A DNA stretch of 64,000 bases from Hyunsoonleella flava (GCF_004310325.1 NZ_SIRT01000003.1:1-64000), one strand, 5' to 3'. Positions 26,631-36,019 are shown, counted from the first letter of the stretch. Program-made: numbers and translations. Notes: generated by a model from the letters alone, not told the origin.

Positions 26631-27584
26631 TTACCCTTTATACACTCCCATATTTGAGTATTTTTCCATACGCTGGTTTATCAAATCTGTTGGTGATAAG
26701 TTTTTTAACTCGCCAAAATGTTTTTCAATAGCTGTTATAACAGTCTTAAATGTCTTTGCCCTATCTCTGTGCGCACCACCCAAGGGTTCTTTTACGATAG
26801 CGTCTATTAACTTTAATTTCTTCATATCCGTTGCTGTTAATTTTAGGGCTTCAGCTGCAGTTTCTTTATGCTCCCAGCTACGCCATAAAATAGATGAACA
26901 GGATTCTGGAGAGATTACCGAATACCAGGTATTTTCTAACATTAACACTCTGTCTCCAACACCTATACCCAATGCTCCACCAGAAGCACCTTCACCAATT
27001 ATAATGGTTATAATTGGCACTTTAAGACGTGTCATCTCTAAAATATTTCTTGCTATAGCTTCACCTTGTCCTCGTTCTTCAGCCTCTAATCCTGGATAAG
27101 CCCCTGGCGTATCAAGTAAAGTTACTACAGGAATTCCAAATTTTTCGGCAGATTTCATTAAACGCAATGCTTTTCTATACCCTTCAGGATTCGCCATTCC
27201 AAAATTTCTATATTGACGTGTTTTAGTGTTATAGCCTTTTTGCTGACCTATAAACATATAACTTTGGTCTCCTATTTTTCCCAAACCGCCTATCATGGCC
27301 TTATCATCTTTAAAACTTCTGTCTCCGTGTAGTTCTAAAAATGTATCTCCACAAATGGCTTTGATATAATCTAAGGTATAAGGTCTATTAGGATGTCTTG
27401 ATAACTGCACACGTTGCCATGGCGTTAGGTTTTTATAAATATCCGTTGTTGTCTTTTTAAGCTTCTTCTCAATTTGCTCACAAGTTTCAGTAACATCAAC
27501 TTCGCTCTCCTCTCCAATGACTCTACATTTTTGAAGTTGATCTTCGAGCTCTTTTATTGGTAATTCAAATTCTAAATATTCCAT
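26631..27584 (-). CDS. accA: acetyl-CoA carboxylase, carboxyltransferase subunit alpha
   Basis: With AccD (not in this window), AccA transfers the carboxyl group from biotin to acetyl-CoA to make malonyl-CoA for fatty-acid synthesis. The 317 residues match the family. The conserved blocks are [72 protein letters not shown] and [17 protein letters not shown], ending with [15 protein letters not shown] 27584 ([10 protein letters not shown]) is the standard start. A promoter candidate lies just upstream, and a terminator follows. Confidence 0.97.
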   Translation of the reverse strand: MEYLEFELPIKELEDQLQKCRVIGEESEVDVTETCEQIEKKLKKTTTDIYKNLTPWQRVQLSRHPNRPYTLDYIKAICGDTFLELHGDRSFKDDKAMIGGLGKIGDQSYMFIGQQKGYNTKTRQYRNFGMANPEGYRKALRLMKSAEKFGIPVVTLLDTPGAYPGLEAEERGQGEAIARNILEMTRLKVPIITIIIGEGASGGALGIGVGDRVLMLENTWYSVISPESCSSILWRSWEHKETAAEALKLTATDMKKLKLIDAIVKEPLGGAHRDRAKTFKTVITAIEKHFGELKNLSPTDLINQRMEKYSNMGVYKG

Positions 27585-27614
27585 AAGAACTTAATTCAGT
27601 TTTAAGTTAGCATA

Positions 27615-27642
27615 CAAAACTAAGGAAATTATTTTGTTTCAA
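27615..27642 (-). promoter_or_regulatory. candidate accA promoter
   Basis: On the minus strand this is TTG (27640-27642), a 17-nt spacer and TAGTTTTG (27615-27622). The spacing is at the short end of the Bacteroidota range. It lies in the 67-nt gap after the EamA gene, so accA may be partly independent of the upstream operon. Confidence 0.45.
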
Positions 27643-27651
27643 TTTTAGAAA

Positions 27652-28551
27652 TCAACGTATTTGTTTTCGTTTGAATGCATGTTTGTTTTTCAATATACCG
27701 TTTAATATTACGGTTCCTATTATCATGATCGCACCATAATAGAAATCTGCACACATTTTTTCACTATCAGGGTATAAGATAATTGCAAGTAAAATTCCAT
27801 AAACAGGTTCTAAATTATAGGTGAGTACGACGGTGAATGGACTAATAAGTTTCATAACATAAACGGCCGCAATAAAGGCATAAGCGGTACAAACTGAAGC
27901 AAGTATAAATAAATACCAGAAATCTTTGGTGCTTAGTTTAAAAAAGTCCACCGAAAATCCTCCCTTAAAAAATGCAATAAATATTGAAATGAATAGTACA
28001 CCACTAATAAACTCATAAAATGATATGACTGTTGCTGAATGATGCTTAAGAAAAACACCATTTAAAACTGCAAATAAAGATGAAAAAAATGCAGATGAAA
28101 TACCTAGTATAATACCGGTTAAGTACTTTATTTCACCTTGGGTGATTATGAATACACCTATAATCACCAATATTCCAAATATTATTTCGTAACCAATAAT
28201 CTTTCTTTTGTAGAATATGGGCTCTATAAAAGAAGCAAAAAAAGCGCCCGTTGAAAACATTGCCAGCGCAATGGAGATATTAGCTGCATCTATGGCAGCA
28301 AAAAAGGTAATCCAATGTAATGCAATGATAATACCAGCCAATGATAGTCTAACAATAGACCTCTTATCTATTTTCAACTTAACTTTTCTAATCTTTATAA
28401 AAAGAAACATTAAAATGGTCGCCATAGCCATACGAAACCATACTAAAGGAATTGCTGTGATAGAAATCTCTTTTCCTAAAATGGCTGTAAAGCCAGCAAT
28501 AAATACTAAAAGATGTAAATGAAGGTAATTCTTAACTTTAGCGTTTGGCAT
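27652..28551 (-). CDS. EamA/DMT superfamily transporter
   Basis: The 299-residue inner-membrane protein has about ten hydrophobic segments arranged as two EamA halves. The first half includes LHLLVFIAGFTAILGKEISI and ALHWITFFAAIDAANISIA. The second half includes SSFFAVLNGVFLKHH-like helices and YAFIAAVYVMKLISPFTVVL, ending with LEPVYGILLAIIL. The last residues (NKHAFKRKQIR) form a basic cytoplasmic tail. Family members export metabolites such as amino acids; the substrate here is unknown. The start overlaps the end of the lptF/G gene by 14 bp, so the two are translationally coupled. Confidence 0.9.
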   Translation of the reverse strand: MPNAKVKNYLHLHLLVFIAGFTAILGKEISITAIPLVWFRMAMATILMFLFIKIRKVKLKIDKRSIVRLSLAGIIIALHWITFFAAIDAANISIALAMFSTGAFFASFIEPIFYKRKIIGYEIIFGILVIIGVFIITQGEIKYLTGIILGISSAFFSSLFAVLNGVFLKHHSATVISFYEFISGVLFISIFIAFFKGGFSVDFFKLSTKDFWYLFILASVCTAYAFIAAVYVMKLISPFTVVLTYNLEPVYGILLAIILYPDSEKMCADFYYGAIMIIGTVILNGILKNKHAFKRKQIR

Positions 28552-29614
28552 TATACAATAGATATATAGCTAAAATACCAAAAATGAAATTGGGAAACCA
28601 TACTGCTATTACTGGTGGAAAGTTAGATTGTTGCGCCATAACACCAAATATTTTATCGAAAAACACAAATACCATAGCGATACAAATACCAAGCGCTAAA
28701 TTAACGCCCATACCACCACGTCGTTTTATGGACGACACCGCAACCGCGATAATGGTTAAAATAAATATTGAAACTGGTAAACTCCATTTTCTGTATAGCA
28801 CCAATTTATAGCGTCCTATGTTTGAAGATCCTCTGGCTTCTTCCTTTTTTATGAAGTTAGTTAACTCTGGGTATGATAAGGTTTCAGCAATATAAATTAC
28901 AGGTGTCAGGTCTTCAGCTTCAAAAGAAAACAATGTATCCTTTTTCCTTTCAATCTCTAAAGTGTCTCCTAATGGTCCAACTTTTCGTTTTACGTAATCT
29001 ATCAATCTGTAAGACGTGTCTTTGTCAATATATCTTATACTTCTAGCACTAATTTTATACACTAGCTCATTATTTTCAAGATGCTCTAAAGTAAAATTCT
29101 GCCCTAGTTTGTTTTTAGAATCGTAGCTGCTTACGTATATAAAATCGTTGTCATTTATTTGCCTGTAAACATTTTTATTGTCCACTGCACTTTTCCCTTT
29201 CTTAAAATATTTATAGTCAAACTCATTAAACCCTTTACTAGCTTCAGGTGCTAAAAACATTCCTAAAAAAAGAGCAAATATGGCCGTAATTGACGCACCG
29301 TACAAATAAGGTTTAAGGAATCTTGAGAAAGACACACCCGAACTTAAAAAAGCAATAATCTCGGTATTATTTGCCAATTTTGAAGTAAACCATATAACGC
29401 TAAGAAACAAGAAAAGGGGAAAGAGCAAGTTTGCAAAATAGATTGTGAAATCTAAATAAAACAACGCTACTTCATTAAAAGGAACATCGTTATCCAATAT
29501 CTTTCCAATTTTTTCAGCCAAATTCACTGTTATTCCGATAGGAATAAACAGCAATAACATCATCAAAAATGTAAATAAGTAACGTTTTAATATGTACCAG
29601 TCTAGAATTTTCAC
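28538..29614 (-). CDS. LptF/LptG family lipopolysaccharide export permease
   Basis: This inner-membrane component of the LptBFG ABC transporter moves LPS to the outer membrane. The 358-residue protein shows the family layout: three membrane segments at the N terminus (LFTFLMMLLLFIPIGITVNLAE, FYLDFTIYFANLLFPLFLFLS and one near 100-120), a periplasmic beta-jellyroll (about 140-265) and three C-terminal helices. It starts MKILDWYILKRYL, the standard YjgP/YjgQ opening. Which of LptF or LptG it is cannot be decided by eye; in Bacteroidota the copy next to tgt is usually called LptG-like. It starts 13 nt after tgt. Confidence 0.93.
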   Translation of the reverse strand: MKILDWYILKRYLFTFLMMLLLFIPIGITVNLAEKIGKILDNDVPFNEVALFYLDFTIYFANLLFPLFLFLSVIWFTSKLANNTEIIAFLSSGVSFSRFLKPYLYGASITAIFALFLGMFLAPEASKGFNEFDYKYFKKGKSAVDNKNVYRQINDNDFIYVSSYDSKNKLGQNFTLEHLENNELVYKISARSIRYIDKDTSYRLIDYVKRKVGPLGDTLEIERKKDTLFSFEAEDLTPVIYIAETLSYPELTNFIKKEEARGSSNIGRYKLVLYRKWSLPVSIFILTIIAVAVSSIKRRGGMGVNLALGICIAMVFVFFDKIFGVMAQQSNFPPVIAVWFPNFIFGILAIYLLYNAKR

Positions 29615-29627
29615 CTAAGCGTGCCTA

Positions 29628-30758
29628 TTACAATCTTTTATCCATTTGTTTCACCATCTTATTTTTCCATTCTCCAAAGTCCCCTGCTAATATATGTTTT
29701 CTTGCTTCGCGAACCAACCACAGGTAAAAGCCAAGGTTATGAATTGTGGCGATTTGTTTTCCCAATAATTCATTTACTGTAAACAAATGACGCAAATAAG
29801 CTTTACTATATTCAGTGTCCACAAATGTAATTGCCATGTCATCAATATTCGAAAAATCGTCTTCCCATTTTTTGTTTTTGATGTTTATCGTGCCATGAGC
29901 GGTGAACAACATCCCGTTTCTGGCATTTCGTGTTGGCATTACACAATCAAACATATCAATACCTAACGCAATATTTTCTAAAATATTGATTGGCGTACCC
30001 ACGCCCATTAAATATCTTGGTTTATCCTCTGGTAAAACATTGCATACTACCTCTGTCATGGCATACATTTCCTCTGCAGGTTCGCCAACTGATAATCCTC
30101 CAATGGCGTTACCTAATGCGCCCGCATTAGCTATGTATTCAGCAGATTGAATTCGCAGATCTTTATAAGTACTTCCTTGAACTATGGGAAAAAATGCTTG
30201 ACTATAATCGTATTTTAAAGGTGTTTTTTCTAAATGATTAATGCATCTATCCAACCACCTGTGAGTCATATGCATGGAGCGTTTGGCATAATTGTAATCA
30301 CAAGGATATGGCGCACATTCATCAAATGCCATTATGATATCAGCACCAATGGTACGCTGAATTTCCATCACATTCTCTGGTGTAAACACATGGTGACTAC
30401 CATCAATATGCGATTTAAACTTTACCCCTTCTTCTTTAATCTTTCTATTTGCTGAAAGGGAATAGACTTGGTAGCCACCAGAATCGGTTAAAATATTTCT
30501 ATCCCAATTCATGAATTTATGAAGTCCTCCAGCCTTTTCAATAATATCGGTCTGAGGTCTTAAATATAAATGGTATGTGTTTCCAAGGATAATATCAGGA
30601 TTAATATCATTTTTAAGTTCACGCTGATGTACACCTTTTACTGTGGCTACGGTTCCCACTGGCATAAAAATTGGTGTTTCAATCACGCCATGATCGGTAG
30701 TAATAGTTCCAGCCCTTGCTTTACTTTGGGAATCTGTTTGTTTTAAATCAAATTTCAT
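29628..30758 (-). CDS. tgt: tRNA-guanine transglycosylase, without zinc cysteines
   Basis: Tgt exchanges guanine-34 of tRNA-Asp, -Asn, -His and -Tyr for preQ1, the first tRNA-level step of queuosine synthesis. The catalytic residues are D92 (TDSGGYQVYSLS) and D271 (FDCVMPTRNARNGMLFT), with the substrate loop GGLSVGEPAEEM. The usual C-terminal zinc site CxCxxC before YSRAYLRHL is absent: the three positions are A309, T311 and D314, while His340 (IHNLGFY) is kept. The reading frame is intact over 376 residues with strong homology on both sides, so this is a substitution, not a frameshift. It heads an operon with lptF/G and the EamA gene. Confidence 0.95.
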   Translation of the reverse strand: MKFDLKQTDSQSKARAGTITTDHGVIETPIFMPVGTVATVKGVHQRELKNDINPDIILGNTYHLYLRPQTDIIEKAGGLHKFMNWDRNILTDSGGYQVYSLSANRKIKEEGVKFKSHIDGSHHVFTPENVMEIQRTIGADIIMAFDECAPYPCDYNYAKRSMHMTHRWLDRCINHLEKTPLKYDYSQAFFPIVQGSTYKDLRIQSAEYIANAGALGNAIGGLSVGEPAEEMYAMTEVVCNVLPEDKPRYLMGVGTPINILENIALGIDMFDCVMPTRNARNGMLFTAHGTINIKNKKWEDDFSNIDDMAITFVDTEYSKAYLRHLFTVNELLGKQIATIHNLGFYLWLVREARKHILAGDFGEWKNKMVKQMDKRL

Positions 30759-30775
30759 ATATAAAAACCAGTGCG

Positions 30776-30807
30776 CAAACCTACATATTTTATGTCAAAA
30801 AAAACAA
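30776..30807 (-). promoter_or_regulatory. candidate tgt operon promoter
   Basis: On the minus strand this is TTG (30805-30807), a 21-nt spacer and TAGGTTTG (30776-30783), about 18 nt before the tgt ATG. It is divergent from the transketolase promoter. Confidence 0.5.
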
Positions 30808-30864
30808 ACTATTCAACACTACTTAATGTTTAAGTAGATTTATGAAAAATAGAATGTTAATACT

Positions 30865-30894
30865 TTGTAAAACTATTCTAATCCGCTATTTTTG
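30865..30894 (+). promoter_or_regulatory. transketolase promoter
   Basis: TTG (30865-30867), a 19-nt spacer and TATTTTTG (30887-30894) match the Bacteroidota consensus exactly. The leader to ATG 30919 is about 20 nt. Confidence 0.75.
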
Positions 30895-30918
30895 TGGCGC
30901 AAAAAATAATCACTACAC

Positions 30919-31764
30919 ATGCCAAACATTAAACACTTAGAAGACATCTGTACGCAAGTGCGCAGAGATATCTTGAGACAGGTGCATAAAGTAAATTCTG
31001 GACATCCAGGGGGTTCTTTAGGTTGTACCGAATTTTTCGTTGCACTTTACAACGAAATTATGGATAGAAAGGATGCGTTCGAAATGGACGGAATTGGAGA
31101 GGATTTATTCTTTTTATCAAACGGACATATCTCGCCAGTATTTTATAGTGTTTTGGCTAGAGCTGGTTACTTTCCAGTTGAAGAACTAAACACATTTAGA
31201 TTGATTGATTCCCGTTTGCAAGGGCATCCTACTACTCATGAGGGTTTACCAGGAGTGAGAATTGCATCAGGATCTTTGGGTCAAGGTATGAGTGTTGCTA
31301 TTGGTGCTGCTCAAGCCAAAAAACTGAACAATGATGATAAAATTGTTTATACTTTACATGGCGATGGTGAGTTACAGGAAGGGCAAAATTGGGAGGCCAT
31401 TATGTATGCTTCGGCAAAAAAGGTAGACAACTTAATTTCCACGGTGGATTTAAATGGGCAACAAATTGATGGCGCCACAGATGATGTACTGCCCATGGGA
31501 AGCATAAAGGCTAAATTTGAAGCCTTTGGATGGACTGTTTTAGAAATAGAAGAAGGCAATAATCTTGAAGCTGTTTTAGAAGGTATGGCGAAGGCTAAAG
31601 CTGAAACTGGCAAAGGAAAACCTGTATGCGTTTTACTAAAAACCATTATGGGTAATGGTGTAGATTTCATGATGCATACACATGCATGGCATGGTAAGGC
31701 GCCAAACGATGAGCAATTAGAAATAGGTTTAGCACAAAACCCTGAAACTTTAGGCGATTATTAA
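30919..31764 (+). CDS. transketolase, N-terminal subunit
   Basis: This is the thiamine-pyrophosphate-binding half of transketolase, moving two-carbon units in the non-oxidative pentose phosphate pathway. The 281 residues contain HKVNSGHPGGSLGCTEFFVA, ASGSLGQGMSVAIGAAQA and the diphosphate/magnesium motif GDGELQEGQNWEA followed by VDLNGQQIDG. The pyrimidine-binding half is the next gene, 18 nt downstream. Two-gene transketolases are known in many bacteria and archaea, and both parts have their own start, so this is not a broken gene. Confidence 0.96.
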   Translation: MPNIKHLEDICTQVRRDILRQVHKVNSGHPGGSLGCTEFFVALYNEIMDRKDAFEMDGIGEDLFFLSNGHISPVFYSVLARAGYFPVEELNTFRLIDSRLQGHPTTHEGLPGVRIASGSLGQGMSVAIGAAQAKKLNNDDKIVYTLHGDGELQEGQNWEAIMYASAKKVDNLISTVDLNGQQIDGATDDVLPMGSIKAKFEAFGWTVLEIEEGNNLEAVLEGMAKAKAETGKGKPVCVLLKTIMGNGVDFMMHTHAWHGKAPNDEQLEIGLAQNPETLGDY

Positions 31765-31782
31765 CCACTTACTTAAACGATA

Positions 31783-32736
31783 ATGAAAACATATACATAC
31801 ACAGAAAAAAAGGATACAAGAAGTGGTTTTGGAGCTGGTTTAGCTGAATTGGGTAGAACCAATCCAAATGTGGTTGCTTTATGCGCAGATTTAATTGGTT
31901 CTTTAAAAATGAACGAGTTTATCAAAGAAAATCCAGAACGCTTTTTCCAAGTAGGAATTGCAGAAGCCAATATGATGGGTATTGCTGCTGGTTTAACTAT
32001 AGGAGGAAAAATTCCCTTTACCGGAACTTTCGCTAACTTCTCAACTGGGCGAGTTTACGATCAAATTCGTCAATCTATTGCATATTCTGGTAAGAACGTA
32101 AAAATATGCGCATCACATGCCGGTTTAACTTTAGGTGAAGATGGTGCAACGCACCAAATACTTGAGGATATTGGGATGATGAAGATGTTGCCTGGAATGA
32201 CAGTGATTAACCCATGTGATTTCAATCAAACAAAGGCTGCTACCATAGCAATCGCTGAATATGAAGGACCAGTATATTTACGTTTTGGGCGTCCATCCGT
32301 TCCAATTTTCACACCTGCAGACCAGAAATTTGAAATTGGTAAAGCCATTAAATTTACAGAAGGAACAGATGTTACCATTGTTGCTACTGGCCATTTAGTT
32401 TGGGAAGCTTTAGAAGCTTCAAAAGTGTTGCATGAAGCTGGAATTTCGGCTGAGGTAATTAACATTCACACTATTAAACCTTTAGATGATGCAGCCATTT
32501 TAGAGTCTGTTGCAAAAACTGGATGTGTAGTTTCTGCTGAAGAGCATAATATCCTTGGTGGATTAGGAGAAAGTGTTGCTAGATTATTAGCAACTAATTC
32601 ACCTGCACCTCAAGAATTTGTGGGTACTAACGATACCTTTGGGGAATCTGGAACTCCTGCGCAACTAATGGATAAATATGGCCTTAGCAGTACTGCTATT
32701 GTAGAAAAAGTTAAAAAGGTTATTGAAAGAAAATAG
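31783..32736 (+). CDS. transketolase, C-terminal subunit
   Basis: This is the pyrimidine-binding and C-terminal half of the split transketolase, 317 residues. Visible blocks are [78 protein letters not shown] and the C-terminal fold [17 protein letters not shown] with [14 protein letters not shown]. The family Glu that activates the TPP ring corresponds to the Glu in GIAEANM. It must assemble with the product of 30919-31764. A strong terminator follows. Confidence 0.96.
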   Translation: MKTYTYTEKKDTRSGFGAGLAELGRTNPNVVALCADLIGSLKMNEFIKENPERFFQVGIAEANMMGIAAGLTIGGKIPFTGTFANFSTGRVYDQIRQSIAYSGKNVKICASHAGLTLGEDGATHQILEDIGMMKMLPGMTVINPCDFNQTKAATIAIAEYEGPVYLRFGRPSVPIFTPADQKFEIGKAIKFTEGTDVTIVATGHLVWEALEASKVLHEAGISAEVINIHTIKPLDDAAILESVAKTGCVVSAEEHNILGGLGESVARLLATNSPAPQEFVGTNDTFGESGTPAQLMDKYGLSSTAIVEKVKKVIERK

Positions 32737-32757
32737 CTTATTAAGATATAAAAATGT

Positions 32758-32795
32758 AAAAGCTCCTAGGTTTATAAACTCAGGAGCTTTTTTTA
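32758..32795 (+). terminator. intrinsic terminator of the transketolase operon
   Basis: Stem AAAAGCTCCT/AGGAGCTTTT (32758-32767 with 32782-32791) has an inner GTTT/AAAC extension and is followed by a T-run. Confidence 0.88.
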
Positions 32796-32880
32796 TTATA
32801 ATTCTGTTTTTGTTAAAATATTTAACGTTTGGCAACGTTTTTGATAATATACTTGACATCAAATCTTAAAACGAATAATT

Positions 32881-33519
32881 ATGAAAAAATCGAATGAATT
32901 ACACAAAGAACTAAAAAACCAATTTTCTACAGTTAAACTCATTCTGTTACTAGCAGCAGTTGTGCTTTTATCCCTTTCTAGTTTTGCGCAAACACAAACT
33001 GGTTTTGGCTTAAAAGGCGGACTAAACTATAATGGAAATGGTGATTACATCGAATCTATAGGAGATAATGCCGAAAATCCCGATAGAAACATTGGCTATC
33101 ACGTGGGTATCTTCGGTAAAATTGGACAAAAAGTATATTTGCGCCCCGAGTTGATTTATACAAAAACTAAAAGTGACTACAGAAATGATAGTTTCGAAAT
33201 GAGCAAATTGGATGCTCCAATATTAGTGGGTATAAAAGTTTTAGGCCCGTTAAGCGTATTTGGTGGCCCTTCGTTTCAATACATACTTGATTCAGAATTC
33301 GATAATATTTCAATAAATAACATTGAAAACGATTTCTCGGTAGGCCTTAATTTCGGAATAGGATTTAATTTAAAGAAAGTAGGTATTGACCTAAGATACG
33401 AAAGAGGTTTTAGTGATAATGAAGCCAGTTTTATTAATAATAATATAGGAGGAAATCCACAAAGTAGACTAGATACACGACCAGATCAATTAATTTTAAG
33501 TTTGGCTATTATTTTATAA
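32881..33519 (+). CDS. outer-membrane beta-barrel protein
   Basis: This 212-residue protein has an N-terminal signal region (hydrophobic about 20-36, ending SSFAQ) preceded by an unusually long, charged n-region of about 18 residues. The mature part is a run of amphipathic beta-strands (GFGLKGGLNYNGNGDY, GYHVGIFGKIGQKVYLRPEL, DAPILVGIKVLGPLSVFGGP) and ends DQLILSLAIIL. This pattern fits the PorT-like/OMP_b-brl families of small barrels. The exact function is unknown. It is a single gene between two terminators. Confidence 0.85.
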   Translation: MKKSNELHKELKNQFSTVKLILLLAAVVLLSLSSFAQTQTGFGLKGGLNYNGNGDYIESIGDNAENPDRNIGYHVGIFGKIGQKVYLRPELIYTKTKSDYRNDSFEMSKLDAPILVGIKVLGPLSVFGGPSFQYILDSEFDNISINNIENDFSVGLNFGIGFNLKKVGIDLRYERGFSDNEASFINNNIGGNPQSRLDTRPDQLILSLAIIL

Positions 33520-33539
33520 AAGGTGTTATATCTACAATA

Positions 33540-33567
33540 AAAAAGCCCACTTAATTGTGGGCTTTTT
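33540..33567. terminator. bidirectional terminator between convergent genes
   Basis: Stem AAAAGCCCAC/GTGGGCTTTT (33541-33550 with 33557-33566) has loop TTAATT and A/T runs on both sides. It serves the barrel gene (plus) and the FKBP lipoprotein gene (minus). Confidence 0.88.
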
Positions 33568-33569
33568 TA

Positions 33570-34520
33570 TTATTTTGAATCGTTAGCTTCAGGGTCTAAA
33601 TATCTTGGCAAACTAGGGTTAATAGGACTCATATCGTTTGTTGGGTCGCCATCACCATCCCAATCCTCATTAACAGTCGGTACACCATCACCGTCATCAT
33701 CGGGATCTACATAATCTGGAGTACGATCATTATCTGTGTCATCATCTCCTTCTTTATCTAAGTCATCGGGGTCAAGAAAAAACTCGCCATCTCCGTCTAT
33801 ATCCTCCTTCCAAGAAGGCACACCATCATTATCATGATCGTTGACAAAACTCTGCAACAATTCAAACTTAAAAATTAATGGTGAATACGCTGGAATACCT
33901 GTCCTCGCATCTGCAAAGTATGCCAACCCTGAGGGTAAAAACATTACCCCAGCCCCATGATTTGAATAACTCACTGTACCATCACCGTTTTCAACAAAAC
34001 TTTCAGCTACATTAAATCTAGGGAAAACTTTTCTCCAACCTGGAATCAACGTTGTTAAATCTAACGTTAGTGGAGTTACTGCACTATCAAAAACTTCATT
34101 GTCCAGCGTAAATCCTTCATAAGTGATCAATATGTTATCTGCAAAATTTGGTGAGCTATCACCTCCTCCTTGGTTAAGACTTAAAACGTAATACTCATAT
34201 TCTACGTCAACAAAAGTTACTTTTATTGGATCCCCAACAGCGTTTATTAATAAAGAGTCTGCATCGCTAGAAATGGTTTCATCTGTTATCTTAGTTATTA
34301 CTAAATCTGTTGTTTTAGGATTTGTATTCCCCTCAAACATACTTTTATTAAAATAATGTGAACTTAAATAATCATCAATAGAATCTTTATCTACAATTTG
34401 TTGCTCAGCTCTATCTCTTAAGATTATTTCTGGAATAGTTACACCGCCATCGTCATTATTACATGACATAAATACAAGTACAATAACTAATATCGCTGAA
34501 CCTATTTTTCTTAAACTCAT
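33570..34520 (-). CDS. FKBP-type peptidyl-prolyl isomerase lipoprotein with Asp-rich repeats
   Basis: The 316-residue lipoprotein has lipobox VFMSC with Cys at about 20. An FKBP-like domain (about 120-225) shows DNILITYEGFTLDNEVFDSA, TLIPGWRKVFPRFNVAESF, GAGVMFLPSGLAYFADARTG and SPLIFKFELLQ. The tail (about 228-305) is a series of calcium-binding, thrombospondin-type-3-like repeats, with DHDNDGVPSWKEDIDGDGE, DTDNDRTPDYVDPDDDGDGV and EDWDGDGDPTND. It is probably a periplasmic or surface-anchored chaperone that needs calcium. The Flavobacterium gliding protein GldI is also an FKBP lipoprotein, but it lacks such a tail as far as I know, so I do not assign gldI. Confidence 0.88.
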   Translation of the reverse strand: MSLRKIGSAILVIVLVFMSCNNDDGGVTIPEIILRDRAEQQIVDKDSIDDYLSSHYFNKSMFEGNTNPKTTDLVITKITDETISSDADSLLINAVGDPIKVTFVDVEYEYYVLSLNQGGGDSSPNFADNILITYEGFTLDNEVFDSAVTPLTLDLTTLIPGWRKVFPRFNVAESFVENGDGTVSYSNHGAGVMFLPSGLAYFADARTGIPAYSPLIFKFELLQSFVNDHDNDGVPSWKEDIDGDGEFFLDPDDLDKEGDDDTDNDRTPDYVDPDDDGDGVPTVNEDWDGDGDPTNDMSPINPSLPRYLDPEANDSK

Positions 34521-34601
34521 TATTGCTTATTTTTGGCGTGCAAGATACAATTTTAATGCAATCTTGTACAATAACATTAACGTTGTTTTTACAAAATTTG
34601 T

Positions 34602-34973
34602 ATGCGAATAGATAAGTATTTATGGTGTGTGAGATACTACAAAACAAGAACTTTAGCAACTACAGCTTGCAAAAAAGGTCATATCAAGGTTAATGGAGAT
34701 ACCGTAAAGCCTAGTCGTGAAGTTTACCCTACCGATAAAATTGAATTGCGTAAAAATCAAATTAATTATCAACTGACTGTAAATGATATTCCGCCGAACA
34801 GGATTTCCGCAAAACTCGTTGATATTTATCGTACGGATACTACTCCTAAAACCGAATTTGAAGCCCAAGAACTACTAAAATATTCTAAAGACTATTATAG
34901 AAAAAAAGGAACAGGAAGGCCTACCAAAAAAGATAGAAGAGATATTGACGATTTTAATACTGAAAATGATTAA
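34602..34973 (+). CDS. S4-domain RNA-binding protein (Hsp15-like)
   Basis: The 123-residue protein opens with an S4 RNA-binding domain (MRIDKYLWCVRYYKTRTLA, then GHIKVNGDTVKPSREVYPTD). It continues with a basic, partly disordered tail (KKGTGRPTKKDRRDIDDF). This is the layout of Hsp15/HslR-type proteins, which bind stalled 50S subunits carrying nascent chains. It is divergent from the FKBP lipoprotein and 29 nt upstream of a phosphoribosyltransferase gene on the same strand. Confidence 0.9.
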   Translation: MRIDKYLWCVRYYKTRTLATTACKKGHIKVNGDTVKPSREVYPTDKIELRKNQINYQLTVNDIPPNRISAKLVDIYRTDTTPKTEFEAQELLKYSKDYYRKKGTGRPTKKDRRDIDDFNTEND

Positions 34974-35002
34974 TTTTAAACTTTAACTTTTATAGCAGCT
35001 TC

Positions 35003-35506
35003 ATGAAATTAAAGGATAACGTTATTTTAAACCACAAAGAAATACAACATAAAATAAAGCGTATTGCATTTCAAGTTTATGAAACTAATGTAGATGAAAA
35101 AGAGGTGATTATAGCTGGAATTGGAGAGAATGGGCATGTTTTAGCTAAAAAACTAAAAACCATTCTTGAAAAGATTTCCGATATCAAACCTGTACTTTGT
35201 AAGGTTACTATTGATAAAAAAAATCCATTAGAGCCAATATCGACTTCCCTTAAATCTGAAGATTACGCCAATAAATCAGTAGTTTTGGTAGATGATGTGC
35301 TTAATTCTGGCACTACATTGATCTATAGCGTGAAACATTTTTTGGATGTTCCTCTAAAGCAATTTAAAACGGCCGTTTTAGTAAATAGAAACCATAAAAA
35401 ATATCCAGTAAAAGCAGATTTTAAGGGTATTTCTTTATCCACATCATTACATGAACATGTACAAGTAGATTTAAAAGGGAAAATGCACCAAGTTGTTTTA
35501 GAATAA
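35003..35506 (+). CDS. PyrR-like phosphoribosyltransferase family protein
   Basis: The 167-residue protein has a type I phosphoribosyltransferase fold with the PRPP-binding motif SVVLVDDVLNSGTTLIYSV (about 91-109). After the core lie KTAVLVNRNHKKYPVKADFKG and a hood region ending HVQVDLKGKMHQVVLE. It resembles PyrR or hypoxanthine PRTases in size, but the bound base cannot be told from sequence. It follows the S4 gene closely. Its stop overlaps that of the convergent aroK by 9 bp. Confidence 0.87.
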   Translation: MKLKDNVILNHKEIQHKIKRIAFQVYETNVDEKEVIIAGIGENGHVLAKKLKTILEKISDIKPVLCKVTIDKKNPLEPISTSLKSEDYANKSVVLVDDVLNSGTTLIYSVKHFLDVPLKQFKTAVLVNRNHKKYPVKADFKGISLSTSLHEHVQVDLKGKMHQVVLE

Positions 35507-36019
35507 TTCTAGAATAATATCTTCTACAATTTCTATTTTTTTCTTGTTATCGGTTACTACATGAATTTCGGCTTGATTATAAAATTGTGAGCGTTCAAAT
35601 AAGTGCTTACCGATAAACTCCGTCATTAATGCCTCTGTTTCAATATGCGCTATTAACGGTCGTTTTGCCTTTTTGACAAACAGCTTTTTTGATAAAAACT
35701 GCAACGATCCCTTAAGGTAAACAGAAACGGCTTTATCAGAGGCTAAAATGGCCTCCATATTTCCCGCAAAACAAGGTGTACCACCACCTAATGCCAAAAC
35801 AGTATTATCTTCAAGCTGTAATAATTCTTTTAAATATTCGGTTTCCTTTTTTCTAAAATAAACTTCTCCCTTGGTTTTGAAAATTTCAGATACAGAAGTG
35901 TTTTCTTTTTCAATGATATAGTCATCTAAATCAATTAAATTATAGCTTAGTTTTTCCGCCAAAATTCTGCCTACAGAAGACTTCCCAGACCCCATATATC
36001 CTAATAAAACTATAATCAT
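35498..36019 (-). CDS. aroK: shikimate kinase
   Basis: This enzyme phosphorylates shikimate with ATP in the aromatic amino-acid pathway. The 173-residue protein has Walker A GYMGSGKSSVG at the N terminus, the shikimate-binding DLDDYIIEKE and FRKKETEYL segments, and LALGGGTPCF. The lid arginine region is RPLIAH. The length is normal for AroK. The C terminus overlaps the convergent PRTase gene. Confidence 0.95.
   Translation of the reverse strand: MIIVLLGYMGSGKSSVGRILAEKLSYNLIDLDDYIIEKENTSVSEIFKTKGEVYFRKKETEYLKELLQLEDNTVLALGGGTPCFAGNMEAILASDKAVSVYLKGSLQFLSKKLFVKKAKRPLIAHIETEALMTEFIGKHLFERSQFYNQAEIHVVTDNKKKIEIVEDIILELF

Noticed and set aside
29628-30758. Frameshift or truncation as the reason for the missing Tgt zinc site
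   Set aside because: Homology is continuous and in frame on both sides of the substituted positions.
30919-32736. Transketolase as a frameshifted single gene
   Set aside because: The two parts have separate start and stop codons, an 18-nt spacer and complete domains; split transketolases are a known form.
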